Positions 29,924-40,162 are shown, numbered from the stretch's first letter. The stretch is DNA of 64,000 nucleotides from Lachnospiraceae bacterium (GCA_024699325.1 JAILPS010000014.1:1-64000), one strand, 5' to 3'. Notes: generated from the sequence alone by a model not told the origin. Numbers and translations: made by a program.

Positions 29924-32335
29924 ATGATAAGTCTAAAGAATGTCGATAAATATTTCTTTAAGGGCAGACAGAACGAGATTCATGTCATAGACGATATTTC
30001 CCTTGAGCTTCCTGATAAGGGCATAGTGGCACTGTTTGGACACAGCGGATGTGGCAAAACCACGCTGTTAAACACGATAGGCGGTCTGGATAATATCGGC
30101 AGTGGAAGCATAGAGATTGACGGCCAGAACATTAAGAAAAACACGGATGAGCTCAGAAATCGCTATATAGGTTATATTTTTCAGAATTATAACCTAAACC
30201 TTAAGGTGTCAAACTATGAAAATGTTGCTGAGAGCCTAAGGCTTTTGGGCATGGAGGATGAGGCTGAGATTGAGAAACGCGTCTATGCGGCACTTAAAAA
30301 CGTCGGCATGGACAAATTCGCCCAGAGAATGCCTGACACGCTCTCAGGCGGTCAGAAGCAGAGAATTGCCATCGCCAGAGCGATAGTTAAAAACCCTGCA
30401 ATAGTTTTAGCTGACGAGCCCACAGGTAACCTCGACGAGGCCAACACCATCGCTATTATGAACCTTCTAAAAAGCATTTCGAAGGAACATCTGGTGCTTC
30501 TCGTCACCCACGAGGCGAACCTGGTAGACTATTACTGCGACAGGGTTATAGGGCTTAAGGACGGTCATATTACAGAGATCAGGGATAATTCCGATGCCAA
30601 TGGCTATGTCGCCAAAGACAAAAATGTGGTCTATTTAGGGGACTATGAGAAGAGCGAGACCACTCTTGGACATGTGAAACTGACGCGTTACGGTGATGAT
30701 ATGCCTGAGGATATCTCTGTTAAGATTGTTAACAGAAATGGTTCCATCCTTTTACTGTGCAATTCGCCCAAGGTTAAAGTTTTGGACGATAGCAGTGAGA
30801 TTACATTCAGAGAAGGAACATATAGCGACGAAGAGCGAAGAGCGGAGCAGCAGAGCGCAGTAAACATGGAGGAGCTTCCACCTGTGGAGGGCAAGCGCTT
30901 CGGAACACTGTTCCACTGGAAGAATTCTCTCCGCGAAAGTGTGGAGCAGCTTAGAGCGGTCCAAACCAAAAATAATAAAACATTAAAGCGCGTTATGCAG
31001 TTTTTTACGATTATTATTGTCATGTTAATTGCAGTTTTGTGCAGGAACCTTAAAGATTACATGGATAAGATGGATACCATTGACAAAAATGTGTTTTTGG
31101 TTTCAGGCAGTATTGATAATCTTAAAGACATTTTCTCGCAGGAAGCTGAAACTGTGGGCAGAATAGATGGTATTGCAAGTGATATGGGAAGAGCGTTGGA
31201 AGTTGATGCGGATCTGTTTGAGTCATATTCATATTATGATGGATATGGTGGCAGCGTAGTGTCGGCAAGTGGCGCTACTCTTAATCATAAGCTGGCAGAA
31301 GGTAAAAGAGTTGTTTACGGCAGAGGTCTTGACAATATCGCAAGTGACGAGGTGCTTATCAGCACCTTTATTGCCGAAAAAATGGTGGAGAACTCTAAGA
31401 TAGGCTGCATAAGCGAGGTGTCTGATCTGTTGGGACTTAGCATTCAGAGTCAGAGGATAGTTGGAATTGTTGAGTCTGATGAACCGGAGGTTTATTTTAG
31501 CAACAATTACTTATATTCATCTTTGCTTTCACATACACTAGATAGTAATTGTGATTCATCATACGATGTGGCCGATGGAGAGGTGAGACTGTATGTTAGT
31601 CCTGGAAATGAATACTGTGATAAAAAACCAGGAGACAGCATAACGATTGGAGATAGAACCTTCAAGGTGTGTGATGTGCGAGATGTTCCGTTAGATATAG
31701 AAGGTGATGCTTATTATGAGCTTAAGCTTATCTTTTCGGAGAATGATATGTATAGTCTGTTTGGGGAGAGCATTCCAGGCTACTTTGAAAACTATGAGAC
31801 TTATATAACCTTCCAGGTTCACAGTCAGGATATAGCGGCTACACAGGCATTTTTGAATAGAACAGTTGGAACTAAGTCATCTGTGAGTATCGAGAGCCCT
31901 GAAAAAAGATCTGATGAAATCGCGGGCGAGGCGCTGGATTCGCTGGTAAATATCGGCTTAGTGGTGTTAGTGTTTGTGCTCTTTTTGGCCTTATCCATGT
32001 ACATGGTTATGAGAAGCTCTGTAATGTCACGAATCAAGGAGATTGGTGTGTACCGCTCTATTGGAGTTACTAAGAAGAATCTATATTTCAAGTTTATGGT
32101 TGAGGGTTTAGCGATGGCAACATTATACATCCTGCCAACATTTCTGGTGTTTGTGGGAGTAATCTATTGGATTAACAACTACTCGGGCATCCAGATGCAG
32201 ATATTCTTACCGTGGTATATTGGCATACCGACGCTGCTGTTTATGTATGGTACGGCGGTTGTATGTTCCATTCTTCCTGCATCAGGTGTACTTATCAAAA
32301 CCCCAGCCCAGATTATGGCAAAATACGATGTTTAA
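29924..32335 (+). CDS. ABC transporter, ATPase fused to FtsX-like permease
   Basis: GHSGCGKTTLLNTIGGLD, LSGGQKQRIAIARAIVKNPAIVLADEPTGNLDEAN, C-terminal FtsX permease; 2-nt gap from previous gene. Confidence 0.92.
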   Translation: MISLKNVDKYFFKGRQNEIHVIDDISLELPDKGIVALFGHSGCGKTTLLNTIGGLDNIGSGSIEIDGQNIKKNTDELRNRYIGYIFQNYNLNLKVSNYENVAESLRLLGMEDEAEIEKRVYAALKNVGMDKFAQRMPDTLSGGQKQRIAIARAIVKNPAIVLADEPTGNLDEANTIAIMNLLKSISKEHLVLLVTHEANLVDYYCDRVIGLKDGHITEIRDNSDANGYVAKDKNVVYLGDYEKSETTLGHVKLTRYGDDMPEDISVKIVNRNGSILLLCNSPKVKVLDDSSEITFREGTYSDEERRAEQQSAVNMEELPPVEGKRFGTLFHWKNSLRESVEQLRAVQTKNNKTLKRVMQFFTIIIVMLIAVLCRNLKDYMDKMDTIDKNVFLVSGSIDNLKDIFSQEAETVGRIDGIASDMGRALEVDADLFESYSYYDGYGGSVVSASGATLNHKLAEGKRVVYGRGLDNIASDEVLISTFIAEKMVENSKIGCISEVSDLLGLSIQSQRIVGIVESDEPEVYFSNNYLYSSLLSHTLDSNCDSSYDVADGEVRLYVSPGNEYCDKKPGDSITIGDRTFKVCDVRDVPLDIEGDAYYELKLIFSENDMYSLFGESIPGYFENYETYITFQVHSQDIAATQAFLNRTVGTKSSVSIESPEKRSDEIAGEALDSLVNIGLVVLVFVLFLALSMYMVMRSSVMSRIKEIGVYRSIGVTKKNLYFKFMVEGLAMATLYILPTFLVFVGVIYWINNYSGIQMQIFLPWYIGIPTLLFMYGTAVVCSILPASGVLIKTPAQIMAKYDV

Positions 32336-32461
32336 CTTACAAGGAGGTGTCGCTTCGGCGGCACCTTTTGTTATAAATGCTTTTCAAATGCTTTTAGTTG
32401 TGGTACAATAAATCTATCTTTTGGCTGGTTTTAAGAGACTTCGTTGAAGGGAGAGATAGAT

Positions 32462-34501
32462 TTGAATAAGCATATTTTAAAGCCCACATTCAGAACATAT
32501 CTAAGATGGCCCATATGGATGAGCATTTTCCTAGTTGCCATGCTCATTCCACTTTTTGTGCTGGATATTGTTGCAGGCTGTGTGGCCAGCGGATTCGTGT
32601 TGATATATCTAATCTTTGCGCTGTATTATTACAGGTATTACCGCGACCAGGTTGTCAATGATCTGGTGGATTTTGCCGCGAACTATGCCAGCATTCAGAA
32701 GGATCTTTTGAGGACCATGGATGTTCCGTATGGTCTTTGCAACGAGAACGGTCAGATATTCTGGATGAACAACAGAATGAAGAACCTCTTCTCGGACGTG
32801 GATAAGTCAGGCAGCAATATTTTCCTGATATTTAACGGCATCACACACACGTCCTTCCCGACTGAGGAGGATGAGGAAGTTACCACCAGGGTGGTATATA
32901 ACAACGGCAATTACCGCCTGACTCTTAAGAAGATAGAGTTTGGCGATGCATTTGACGAGCTTGACGAGGAGTTTGTTTCTGATAATGACATGTACGCCAT
33001 GTACATGTACGATGAGACAGAGATACTGACTGCGAGAAGGGAGTTAGAAAACAACAAGATTGTCGCAGGTCTCATATATATGGACAACTACGAGGAGGCT
33101 CTTGAGGATTTGGAGGACGTAAGAAAGTCGCTCCTCATAGCGCTGGTTGACCGTAAGATTACACAGTATTTTGCAAAATATGACTGCATACTTAAGAAGC
33201 TTGAGAAGGATAAGTATCTCTTCGTAATGGCTAACAAATACATGGAGGATATAAGGGAGAAGAAGTTCTCCATCCTCGATGAGACCAAGTCTGTCAATAT
33301 CGGCAATGACATGGCCATCACCATAAGCATAGGCGTCGGACTTAACGGCGATACATTTGCACAGAACTATGAATACGCCAGAATGGCGATGGATCTGGCA
33401 CTTGGACGAGGCGGCGACCAGGTTGTTATCAAGGATCACAATAAGGTTGAGTACTTCGGCGGCAAGAGTCACTCCATGGAGAAGAGCACCAGAGTGAAGG
33501 CGAGAGTGAAGGCTCACGCCCTCAGAGAGCTTATAGAGAGTAAGGACAAGGTCATCATCATGGGCCACCACCTAAGCGACGTGGACTGTATCGGAGCTGC
33601 GATTGGTGTGTACAGAGCGGCTACTATCTCCGGCAAGAAGGCACATATCGTGCTCGACACCGTGATAGAATCCATCAAGCCTCTTATCGACAGATTTAAC
33701 GAGAGCACGGACTATGCCGACGATCTGTTTATCAAGAGCGATAAGGCTCTTGACCTTATGGATGACAGCACGATACTGTGCGTTGTGGACGTAAACCGCC
33801 CTGTTATGACAGAGTGCCCTGAGCTTCTCAAGAAGGCGAAGAATGTGGTCATTCTTGACCACCACCGCCAGACCAACGAGAAGATTGAGAACGCTGTTCT
33901 GTCATATATCGAGCCATATGCGTCAAGCGCTGCGGAGATGGTTGCAGAGGTTCTTCAGTACTATGCCGACGATATCAAGCTCAAGAGCGTGGAGGCTGAT
34001 GCCATGTATGCGGGCATCGTGGTGGACACGGATCATTTTAAGAGTAAGACAGGCATCAGAACATTTGAGGCTTCGGCATTCCTTCGAAGAAACGGAGCTG
34101 ACGTCACACGTGTGCGCAAGATGTTCAGGGAGGATATGAACGATTATAAGGTTCGCGCCACAGCCATCAACAACGCCAAGGTGTTTATGAACAATTTTGC
34201 CATAAGCGTGTGCGAGGGCGAAACCACTGAGAGTATCAATGTTGTTGCGGCCCAGACTGCCAACGAGCTTCTAAACATCAGAGGCGTTCAGGCGAGCTTT
34301 GTCTTGTGCGAGCTTGAGGGCAAGGTTTTTATAAGCGCCAGGTCCATCGACGAGGTGAATGTTCAGATTGTCATGGAGAAGTTAGGCGGAGGCGGCCACA
34401 TGAGCATTGCCGGGGCACAGGTTAAGGACAAGAGCCTGAGAGAAGTCTACGAGCTTCTTGTCACCACTGTGGAGGATATGCGAACTACTGGCGCTATCTA
34501 G
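32462..34501 (+). CDS. gdpP: DHH-family c-di-AMP phosphodiesterase GdpP-like (2 TM, PAS, degenerate GGDEF, DHH/DHHA1)
   Basis: VIIMGHHLSDVDCIGAAIGVYR, VVILDHHRQ, GGGGHMSIAGAQ; TTG start at 32462 likely, with GGGAG upstream. Confidence 0.92.
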   Translation: MNKHILKPTFRTYLRWPIWMSIFLVAMLIPLFVLDIVAGCVASGFVLIYLIFALYYYRYYRDQVVNDLVDFAANYASIQKDLLRTMDVPYGLCNENGQIFWMNNRMKNLFSDVDKSGSNIFLIFNGITHTSFPTEEDEEVTTRVVYNNGNYRLTLKKIEFGDAFDELDEEFVSDNDMYAMYMYDETEILTARRELENNKIVAGLIYMDNYEEALEDLEDVRKSLLIALVDRKITQYFAKYDCILKKLEKDKYLFVMANKYMEDIREKKFSILDETKSVNIGNDMAITISIGVGLNGDTFAQNYEYARMAMDLALGRGGDQVVIKDHNKVEYFGGKSHSMEKSTRVKARVKAHALRELIESKDKVIIMGHHLSDVDCIGAAIGVYRAATISGKKAHIVLDTVIESIKPLIDRFNESTDYADDLFIKSDKALDLMDDSTILCVVDVNRPVMTECPELLKKAKNVVILDHHRQTNEKIENAVLSYIEPYASSAAEMVAEVLQYYADDIKLKSVEADAMYAGIVVDTDHFKSKTGIRTFEASAFLRRNGADVTRVRKMFREDMNDYKVRATAINNAKVFMNNFAISVCEGETTESINVVAAQTANELLNIRGVQASFVLCELEGKVFISARSIDEVNVQIVMEKLGGGGHMSIAGAQVKDKSLREVYELLVTTVEDMRTTGAI

Positions 34502-34519
34502 TCAATATTTGGAGGAATT

Positions 34520-34966
34520 ATGGAAGTTATATTATTAGAGGATGTGAAGGCCCTCGGCAAGAAGGGCGATAAGGTCAAGGTGAGCGATGGCTATGCGAGA
34601 AATGCTCTCCTTCCAAAGAAGCTTGCGGTGGAGGTTAACTCCAAGACGCTCAACGATTTGAAGGCTCAGAAGCTTCACGAGGAGAAGGAGGCCAGAGAGA
34701 GATTAGAGGCCGCACAGGAGCTTAAGACCAGGATCGAGGCTAAGCCTGTGACCGTAAGCGTTAAGACGGGAGAGGGCGGAAGAGTGTTTGGCTCTGTCTC
34801 AACGAAGGAGATCGCCACATCATTTAAGGCGCAGTTTGGTTTTGATATTGATAAGAAGAAGATGCAGCTTGATGAGCCAATCAGGAGTGTCGGAACTACA
34901 ATCGTTCCCGTCAAGCTTCACAAGGATGTTACAGCTCAACTTACAGTTAAGGTATTAGAGGGATAG
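34520..34966 (+). CDS. rplI: 50S ribosomal protein L9
   Basis: [39 protein letters not shown]. Confidence 0.97.
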   Translation: MEVILLEDVKALGKKGDKVKVSDGYARNALLPKKLAVEVNSKTLNDLKAQKLHEEKEARERLEAAQELKTRIEAKPVTVSVKTGEGGRVFGSVSTKEIATSFKAQFGFDIDKKKMQLDEPIRSVGTTIVPVKLHKDVTAQLTVKVLEG

Positions 34967-34979
34967 ATTGGAGAGGGCT

Positions 34980-36332
34980 ATGGAAGAGCAGCTGATAAAA
35001 AGAATAATGCCTCACAGCGTCAGCGCTGAGCAGTCCGTCATCGGATCCATGCTCCTCGACAGGGAGGCGATAGCCTCGGCAGCGGAGATAATCAGCGCAG
35101 ATGATTTTTATAATCAGCAGTATGCCGCCATGTTTGAGACCATTTACGAGCTCTATAACGAAGGCAAGCCCGCAGATCCCGTGACACTTCAGGACAGGCT
35201 CCGCGAGAAGGATGTTCCGCCGGAGGTTGGAACAGTCGAGTTTATCAACGACTGTATCTCCATGGTGCCCACATCCCTTAACGTGAAGGAATATGCCACG
35301 ATTGTGTACGAGAAGAGCGTTCTTAGGAAGCTCATCAGGGTCAGCGAGGACATAAGTAACACATGCTACCTGGGCAAGGAGAAGCTGGAGGCAATCCTTG
35401 GCAAGACCGAGAAGGATGTTTTTAACCTCCTGCAGACTAGAAACAGCGGGGAGTTTACGCCTATCGCGGATGTGGTTGCCAACGTAATCGACAACATGGA
35501 CAGGGCCTCAAGAAGCACCAGCTCAGTCACAGGTCTCGCCACAGGCTTCACAGAGCTTGACAACAAGACCAGCGGTCTGCAGAAGTCAGACCTGATACTT
35601 ATAGCTGCCAGACCTTCCATGGGAAAGACAGCATTTGTGCTTAATCTTGCACACCATATAGCGGTTAAGAATAAGCACACAGTAGCCATATTCTCCCTCG
35701 AGATGAACAAGGAACAGCTCGTAAACCGAGTCCTGTCCATGCATTCGGGAGTGGAGAGTACGAAGCTTAGAAATGGTGACCTGACCTCCAACGAGTGGGC
35801 GGACGTCATCCAGGGCGCGGGAGATATTTCAGAATCCAGCATCATTATCGATGACACCTCGGGCATTTCCATCAACGAGCTTCGAAGTAAATGTAGAAAA
35901 CTTAAGCTTGAGAGGAATCTCGAGCTTATCATGATCGATTACCTGCAGCTCATGAGCGGCAGCGGCAAGTCCGACAGCCGTCAGCAGGAAATCTCGGAGA
36001 TTTCAAGATCTCTCAAGTCACTTGCGAGAGAGCTTAACGTCCCCGTTATTGCACTGTCACAGCTCTCGAGAGCGGTTGAGGCCAGAACTGACCACAGACC
36101 TATTCTCTCAGACCTTCGTGAGTCCGGAGCCATCGAGCAGGATGCCGATATCGTAATGCTTCTCTACAGAGATGACTATTACAATAAGGACACGGACAAG
36201 AAGAACGTGGCCGAGGTAATTATAGCCAAGCAGAGAAACGGCCCTATAGGAACCGTAGAGCTTGCCTGGATCCCTGACAAGACCAAGTTTGCAAACCTTG
36301 AGCCTGCGGGAAGACATAACAATCAGAATTGA
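34980..36332 (+). CDS. dnaB: replicative DNA helicase
   Basis: PHSVSAEQSVIGSMLLDREAI, LILIAARPSMGKTAFVLNLA, LIMIDYLQLMSG; ATG 34980 with ggagag RBS. Confidence 0.97.
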   Translation: MEEQLIKRIMPHSVSAEQSVIGSMLLDREAIASAAEIISADDFYNQQYAAMFETIYELYNEGKPADPVTLQDRLREKDVPPEVGTVEFINDCISMVPTSLNVKEYATIVYEKSVLRKLIRVSEDISNTCYLGKEKLEAILGKTEKDVFNLLQTRNSGEFTPIADVVANVIDNMDRASRSTSSVTGLATGFTELDNKTSGLQKSDLILIAARPSMGKTAFVLNLAHHIAVKNKHTVAIFSLEMNKEQLVNRVLSMHSGVESTKLRNGDLTSNEWADVIQGAGDISESSIIIDDTSGISINELRSKCRKLKLERNLELIMIDYLQLMSGSGKSDSRQQEISEISRSLKSLARELNVPVIALSQLSRAVEARTDHRPILSDLRESGAIEQDADIVMLLYRDDYYNKDTDKKNVAEVIIAKQRNGPIGTVELAWIPDKTKFANLEPAGRHNNQN

Positions 36333-36344
36333 CATTAATACAAA

Positions 36345-36381
36345 ACGCCCCGGGAGTGTGTGGACTCCCGGGGCGCTGTTT
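36345..36381. terminator. intrinsic terminator between dnaB and the convergent ferredoxin gene
   Basis: AACGCCCCGGGAGT-GTGTGG-ACTCCCGGGGCG. Confidence 0.85.
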
Positions 36382-36398
36382 AGTTATTCTGTTTTAAA

Positions 36399-36572
36399 TC
36401 AGTCCTTAGGTGAGATTGCGCCTACAGGGCAACCACCCTCGCAAGCTCCGCAATCGATGCAGCTGTCCTCGTCGATTACATACTGTGTGTCGCCCATAGA
36501 GATAGCGCCAACAGGGCATGTGCTCTCGCAAGAACCACAAGAGATACAGGTGTCGTTGATAAAACGTGCCAT
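36399..36572 (-). CDS. 2[4Fe-4S] ferredoxin, 57 aa (absent from ORF track)
   Basis: Reverse-strand translation MARFINDTCISCGSCESTCPVGAISMGDTQYVIDEDSCIDCGACEGGCPVGAISPKD; two CxxCxxCxxxCP motifs; ggagga RBS upstream. Confidence 0.95.
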   Translation of the reverse strand: MARFINDTCISCGSCESTCPVGAISMGDTQYVIDEDSCIDCGACEGGCPVGAISPKD

Positions 36573-36606
36573 AACTAAATCCTCCTTAGATATTAAAATT
36601 ACGTAG

Positions 36607-37395
36607 CTATTCCTGCTTATTCGCAGCCTCTAACGCGTTAAGCTCAGCCTTCTTAACCTTCCATGCGGCAATGATGTTGTTTCTAGCTTCGATTGCATCA
36701 TTGTCTGTGAGGGCAGGAAGACCTTCAAGAGGATACTTAATTCCCATATTGTCGTATTTGTTTTTGCCCATCGTGTGGTACGGCAGACAATCCAGAGCCT
36801 TCACGTTATGGAGGGTGGCAAGAAATTCACCCAGACGCGCCTGCTCTTCCTTATCCTGTGTATATCCCTGGACGATGACATGTCTTATCCAGACAGGGAC
36901 CTCCTTCTCGCTGAGGTATCTGGCAAAATCCAGAATGTTTGTGTTTGGATGGCCGGTGAGCTTAATATGCATGTCATTATCGATTTCCTTGATATCGAGC
37001 ATGACAAGACTCGTGTACTTAAGAAGCTCGTCCACCTTCTTAAGGTATGCTGTGTTAGCCCTGTTAAATGTTATGCCGCTGGTGTCCAGGCATGTGTGGA
37101 TGCCCTTCGCGCGCGCCTTCATGAATAACTCTGTAAGGAAGTCTATCTGGAACATGGGCTCACCGCCTGTGCAGGTGATACCGCCGTTTGTGTAGAATTC
37201 CTTGCCGGAGTCGTATTCGGCTAACAGTTCTTCCGCAGTCATCTGCCTGCCTGAATTAGGTCCGCCTATAGCCCAGGTGTCTGGGTTATGACAGTATAGG
37301 CATCGCATAGGACAACCCTGGAAGAATACAACATATCTGCGACCCGGTCCATCAACAGTTCCAAGTGTTTCTGTTGAATGAATATATCCAACCAT
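36607..37395 (-). CDS. pflA: pyruvate formate-lyase-activating enzyme
   Basis: GYIHSTETLGTVDGPGRRYVVFFQGCPMRCLYCHNPDTW (radical SAM CxxxCxxC). Confidence 0.96.
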   Translation of the reverse strand: MVGYIHSTETLGTVDGPGRRYVVFFQGCPMRCLYCHNPDTWAIGGPNSGRQMTAEELLAEYDSGKEFYTNGGITCTGGEPMFQIDFLTELFMKARAKGIHTCLDTSGITFNRANTAYLKKVDELLKYTSLVMLDIKEIDNDMHIKLTGHPNTNILDFARYLSEKEVPVWIRHVIVQGYTQDKEEQARLGEFLATLHNVKALDCLPYHTMGKNKYDNMGIKYPLEGLPALTDNDAIEARNNIIAAWKVKKAELNALEAANKQE

Positions 37396-37454
37396 AATTA
37401 TACCTCTAAAATTCTAAAAAATAAACCCTCAAAATTAAACTACACTCTAAAAAA

Positions 37455-37483
37455 TAACCCCTGCCCGGATAGAGCAGGGGTTA
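37455..37483 (-). terminator. intrinsic terminator between glycyl-radical ORF and pflA
   Basis: Reverse strand AACCCCTGCTCTATCCGGGCAGGGGTTATTTTTT. Confidence 0.8.
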
Positions 37484-37509
37484 GTAACGTTACTATCTAA
37501 ATTCTAGGA

Positions 37510-37749
37510 TTAGAGAGCCTCGTGGAATGTACGAGAAATAACGTCGTTCTGCTGCTCCTTGGTTAACTTGATGAAGTTAACAGCGTATCCGCTTACACGG
37601 ATTGTGAGCTGTGGGTAGTTCTCAGGATGAGCCTGAGCGTCAAGTAATGTATCTCTGTTGAGTACATTAACGTTAAGATGATAGCCACCTTTCTCAACGT
37701 AGCCATCTAATAATCCAACTAAGTTATCAACCTGCTGTGTACTTGCCAT
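37510..37749 (-). CDS. autonomous glycyl-radical domain protein (GrcA/YfiD-like; C-terminal part of PFL)
   Basis: 79 aa, [27 protein letters not shown]...[35 protein letters not shown]; own RBS (aggaggtaaatcatcATG). Confidence 0.93.
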   Translation of the reverse strand: MASTQQVDNLVGLLDGYVEKGGYHLNVNVLNRDTLLDAQAHPENYPQLTIRVSGYAVNFIKLTKEQQNDVISRTFHEAL

Positions 37750-37771
37750 GATGATTTACCTCCTAAATTAA

Positions 37772-37990
37772 TCAGTCTTTCTTGAGTTCGTCGTCCATTC
37801 CCTGCATAAGTGTAGGTGCTTCACAAGGCATAAGCTTGCTTCCGCATGTACTGCAGCCAAATGTCTTGACGTCCTTACATGTAGCGTTAGGATCGTTAAC
37901 ATCTAAGTTAACATGTCCGCCACCTTCGCCCATAAGACCATCTAACATTGAAACAATGTCGTCGATGTTCTGTTCCTTCTTCTGATCCAT
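37772..37990 (-). CDS. 72-aa Cys-rich protein, N-terminus related to the glycyl-radical domain start
   Basis: QNIDDIVSMLDGLMGEGGGHVNLDVND resembles [27 protein letters not shown]; tail CKDVKTFGCSTCGSKLMPCEAP; RBS aggaggtctaccATG. Confidence 0.85.
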   Translation of the reverse strand: MDQKKEQNIDDIVSMLDGLMGEGGGHVNLDVNDPNATCKDVKTFGCSTCGSKLMPCEAPTLMQGMDDELKKD

Positions 37991-38051
37991 GGTAGACCTC
38001 CTAAGGAAATGTCTCCGGGGCGCCTAAGCGCCCGCGGATGTTGTTAATGAA

Positions 38052-40094
38052 TTATTTTGTAAGATCGATATCAAGGTCTCCAGCGAATACCTTGTCGTCC
38101 TTACCAAGAGCACCAGGGATGATTGAGAATGTATTTGAAATACCATCCTGAGCATCCTTGAATGGAATCTTAGCTACTGAAGCAAGAGAAGCTACTGCAC
38201 CGTGTGAATCACGTCCGTGAAGTGGGTTAGCACCAGGAGCGAATGGAGCACCGGCCTTACGTCCATCAGGAGTATTACCTGTAGCCTTGCCGTATGTTAC
38301 GTTAGAAGTGATTGTAAGGATAGATGTTGTAGGAACGCCATCTCTGTATACATAGTTGCTTCTTACGTAGTTCATGAACATTGTAACGATATCAGCAGCG
38401 ATTAAGTCAACTCTGTCATCGTTGTTACCATACTTAGGGAAGTCACCCTCGATCTCGTAGTCAACTGCAAGACCTGTCTCGTCACGGATAACCTTAACCT
38501 TAGCATACTTCATAGCTGAAAGTGAGTCAGCTACGATTGAAAGACCAGCGATACCTGTTGCGAAGTATCTCTTAACAACTCTGTCATGAAGAGCCATCTG
38601 AAGTCTCTCATAGCAGTACTTGTCATGCATGTAGTGGATGATGTTAAGTGTGTTAACATAAAGAGCTGCCTGCCACTTCATCATATCCTTGAATGCTTCC
38701 ATAACCTCATCATAGTCAAGGTACTCAGCTGTGATAGGTCTGTACTTAGGACCAACCTGAACACGTGTCTTCTCATCGATACCACCGTTGATAGCGTAGA
38801 GTAAGCACTTAGCAAGGTTAGCTCTGGCTCCGAAGAACTGCATCTCCTTACCGATAACCATTGAAGATACGCAGCAAGCGATACCGTAGTCATCGCCGTG
38901 ATCGTTTCTCATAAGATCATCGTTCTCATACTGGATAGAAGATGTGTTTACAGATGTCTTAGCGCAGAACTTCTTCCAACCGATTGGAAGTCTTGTAGAC
39001 CAGAGAACTGTCATGTTAGGCTCTGGAGCTGCACCGAGGTTGTTAAGTGTGTTAACGAAACGGAAGCTGTTCTTAGTTACAAGAGTACGTCCGTCTGTAC
39101 CCATACCACCGAGAGACTCTGTTACCCAAACTGGGTCACCAGCGAAGATCTGGTTGTACTCTGGAGTACGAGCGAACTTAACGCAACGAAGCTTCATTAC
39201 GAAGTGATCGATGACCTCCTGAAGATCTGACTCTGTTGCTCTGCCTTCCTTAAGATCACGCTCAGCGTAGATGTCAAGGAATGTAGATGTACGACCAAGT
39301 GACATTGCGGCACCGTTCTGCTCCTTAACTGCTGCTAAGTAACCGAAGTATGTAGCCTGAACTGCCTCCTGGAATGTAACTGCTGGCTTAGAAATATCAC
39401 AGCCATAGATAGCTGCTAACTTCTTTAACTCGCCGAGAGCTCTGATCTGCTCAGAAATCTCCTCACGGTTTCTGATAACGTCTGGAAGCATTGTGCCTGT
39501 TCCGCAGATGTCCTTCTGAACCTTCTTATCCTCGATAAGACGATCAACACCGTAAAGAGCAACTCTTCTGTAGTCACCGATGATACGGCCACGGCCATAT
39601 GCATCAGGAAGACCTGTGATGATGTGGTTTGTACGAGCTACACGCATCTCATCTGTGTAAGCATCGAATACACCTGCATTGTGTGTCTTTCTGTGAATTG
39701 TGAAGAACTCAACGATCTCAGGATCAACCTCATAACCGTTATCTGAGCAAGCCTTCATTGCCATACGGATACCACCGTAAGGCTGCATTGATCTCTTGAA
39801 AGGCTTATCTGTCTGGAAACCAACGATCTTCTCAAGATCCTTGTTTAAATAGCCAGCGCCGTGTGATGTGATTGTAGAAACAACCTTAGTGTCCATATCA
39901 AGAACACCGCCTGCTTCTCTCTCCTGCTTTGTAAGCTCCATAACCTGAGCCCAAAGTGTCTTAGTTGCCTCTGTAGGACCTGCAAGGAATGAATCATCTC
40001 CCTCGTAAGGTGTGTAGTTCTTCTGGATGAACTCTCTTACGTCGATGGTTCTTTCCCACTTACCGCCTACAAAACCATTCCATTCTTCTCTCAT
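38052..40094 (-). CDS. pflB: pyruvate formate-lyase core lacking the C-terminal glycyl-radical segment
   Basis: [37 protein letters not shown]; active-site ACCVSSM; ends ...[24 protein letters not shown] without RVSGY. Confidence 0.94.
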   Translation of the reverse strand: MREEWNGFVGGKWERTIDVREFIQKNYTPYEGDDSFLAGPTEATKTLWAQVMELTKQEREAGGVLDMDTKVVSTITSHGAGYLNKDLEKIVGFQTDKPFKRSMQPYGGIRMAMKACSDNGYEVDPEIVEFFTIHRKTHNAGVFDAYTDEMRVARTNHIITGLPDAYGRGRIIGDYRRVALYGVDRLIEDKKVQKDICGTGTMLPDVIRNREEISEQIRALGELKKLAAIYGCDISKPAVTFQEAVQATYFGYLAAVKEQNGAAMSLGRTSTFLDIYAERDLKEGRATESDLQEVIDHFVMKLRCVKFARTPEYNQIFAGDPVWVTESLGGMGTDGRTLVTKNSFRFVNTLNNLGAAPEPNMTVLWSTRLPIGWKKFCAKTSVNTSSIQYENDDLMRNDHGDDYGIACCVSSMVIGKEMQFFGARANLAKCLLYAINGGIDEKTRVQVGPKYRPITAEYLDYDEVMEAFKDMMKWQAALYVNTLNIIHYMHDKYCYERLQMALHDRVVKRYFATGIAGLSIVADSLSAMKYAKVKVIRDETGLAVDYEIEGDFPKYGNNDDRVDLIAADIVTMFMNYVRSNYVYRDGVPTTSILTITSNVTYGKATGNTPDGRKAGAPFAPGANPLHGRDSHGAVASLASVAKIPFKDAQDGISNTFSIIPGALGKDDKVFAGDLDIDLTK

Positions 40095-40129
40095 GATATC
40101 CCTCCTGGAAATGTAGATTATTATAGTTG

Positions 40130-40146
40130 AAATGCTTATAGCATTT
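40130..40146 (-). promoter_or_regulatory. hairpin predicted near the 5' end of pfl mRNA
   Basis: AAATGCT-TAT-AGCATTT perfect inverted repeat just downstream of predicted -10. Confidence 0.5.
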
Positions 40147-40162
40147 GCGTTCTATTGCATCA

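Noticed and set aside
33044-33571. 175-aa minus-strand ORF within gdpP
   Set aside because: Antisense of the GGDEF/DHH coding region; no independent support
35366-35932. 188-aa minus-strand ORF within dnaB
   Set aside because: Shadow ORF opposite highly conserved helicase sequence
36262-36606. 114-aa plus-strand ORF after dnaB
   Set aside because: Runs through a strong terminator and antisense to the recognisable 57-aa ferredoxin
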